NCBI GenBank assembly: GCA_903840935.1
Contig: CAIMHT010000062.1
Span: 1-44,269, forward strand
Direction: 5' to 3'
Origin: an uncultured Chlorobiaceae bacterium
Lineage (GTDB): Bacteria > Bacteroidota > Chlorobiia > Chlorobiales > Chlorobiaceae
Length of the DNA stretch: 44,269 nucleotides
Both the position numbers and the translations under genes were made by a program. The notes under the pieces were generated by a model, which ran no database searches, was not told where the DNA came from, and saw only the letters and a program-made list of their open reading frames with translations. Of the stretch, positions 44,162 to 44,269 are shown one piece after another. The first letter of the stretch is position 1. Each line of letters opens with the position of its first letter.

Positions 44162-44269
44162 ATGATCCTCGACGACTATGCCTTTGCCACCGAGATGAGC
44201 GTACGCGATTATGAGTGCGATATGCAGGGCATCGTCAACAACAGTGTCTATCAGAACTACCTCGAACAT
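44162..44269 (+). CDS. Start of a hotdog-fold acyl-CoA thioesterase (YbgC/4HBT type), cut by the window edge
   Basis: The plus strand from ATG 44162 is open for 36 codons to the edge. It encodes MSVRDYECDMQGIVNNSVYQ at about residues 12-31, followed by NYLEH. This is the N-terminal motif of the 4-hydroxybenzoyl-CoA thioesterase/YbgC family, with the Asp in DxQGIVNN near the active site. These enzymes hydrolyse acyl-CoA thioesters. The true start may be an ATG further down (44195). The rest of the gene lies outside the window. Confidence 0.8.
   Translation, partial: MILDDYAFATEMSVRDYECDMQGIVNNSVYQNYLEH

Noticed and set aside
43829-44269. Single 146-residue minus-strand protein reaching the window edge
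   Set aside because: Only its C-terminal half resembles Rpn-type nucleases; its N-terminal part is antisense to the thioesterase start on the plus strand.
1-44269. tRNA genes, CRISPR arrays, intact insertion sequences, integrases
   Set aside because: No cloverleaf, repeat-spacer array, transposase or recombinase was found on reading both strands.

Overview
The window looks like chromosomal DNA of a green sulfur bacterium (Chlorobiaceae, Chlorobium/Pelodictyon type). The pointers are a (bacterio)chlorophyll synthase of the BchG/ChlG/BchK family, an oxygen-independent coproporphyrinogen oxidase, a phosphofructokinase with pyrophosphate-type residues, a free-standing C-terminal half of CarB, and compact mixed-strand housekeeping clusters with few strong Shine-Dalgarno sites. 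Genus and species are inferred from gene content, not from a search.

Layout. 0-9 kb: two small membrane proteins (the first cut by the window edge), recN, tatA and psd on the minus strand; tilS on the plus strand; then a minus-strand run trpD, bchG, rpmB, rnhA and an unknown membrane-anchored protein. 9-13 kb: plus-strand NRAMP-like transporter, outer-membrane barrel protein, Xaa-Pro peptidase and cutA. 13.2-15.3 kb: a decayed two-gene insert (ABC/AAA-type ATPase plus a TOPRIM-like partner), flanked by two copies of the holB 3' end. 15.3-24 kb: holB, ilvE, pfk, an orphan ABC permease, ispF, pyrD and glgP. 24-32 kb: metallophosphoesterase, ferritin-like protein, carB C-terminal half, ribBA, glyA and dnaG. 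32-35 kb: exbB-exbD-exbD-tonB. 35-39 kb: DUF3098 protein, argD, a 70-residue membrane protein coupled to ndh, a DUF985 cupin and purE. 39-42 kb: hemN and a Gfo/Idh/MocA oxidoreductase. 42-44 kb: a decay zone with a gutted PAS hybrid kinase, a small hypothetical gene and an Rpn-type nuclease remnant, ending in the start of a thioesterase.

Most genes are core metabolism: tetrapyrroles and pigment, pyrimidine, purine and riboflavin synthesis, branched-chain and arginine aminotransferases, glycogen breakdown and glycolysis, replication and repair. The exb/ton cluster would energise outer-membrane uptake.

The most notable points are: (1) the broken ATPase/TOPRIM-like pair between imperfect direct repeats of the holB end, which resembles an anti-phage cassette inserted at a gene 3' end; (2) three mutually pairing segments with a T-tract upstream of ribBA, an attenuator-like layout; (3) a DnaG lacking three of its four zinc ligands; (4) an NRAMP-like transporter lacking the canonical DPGN and MPH residues; (5) two terminators placed 10-12 bases before the next start codon. 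No tRNA, rRNA, CRISPR array or intact insertion sequence was seen.
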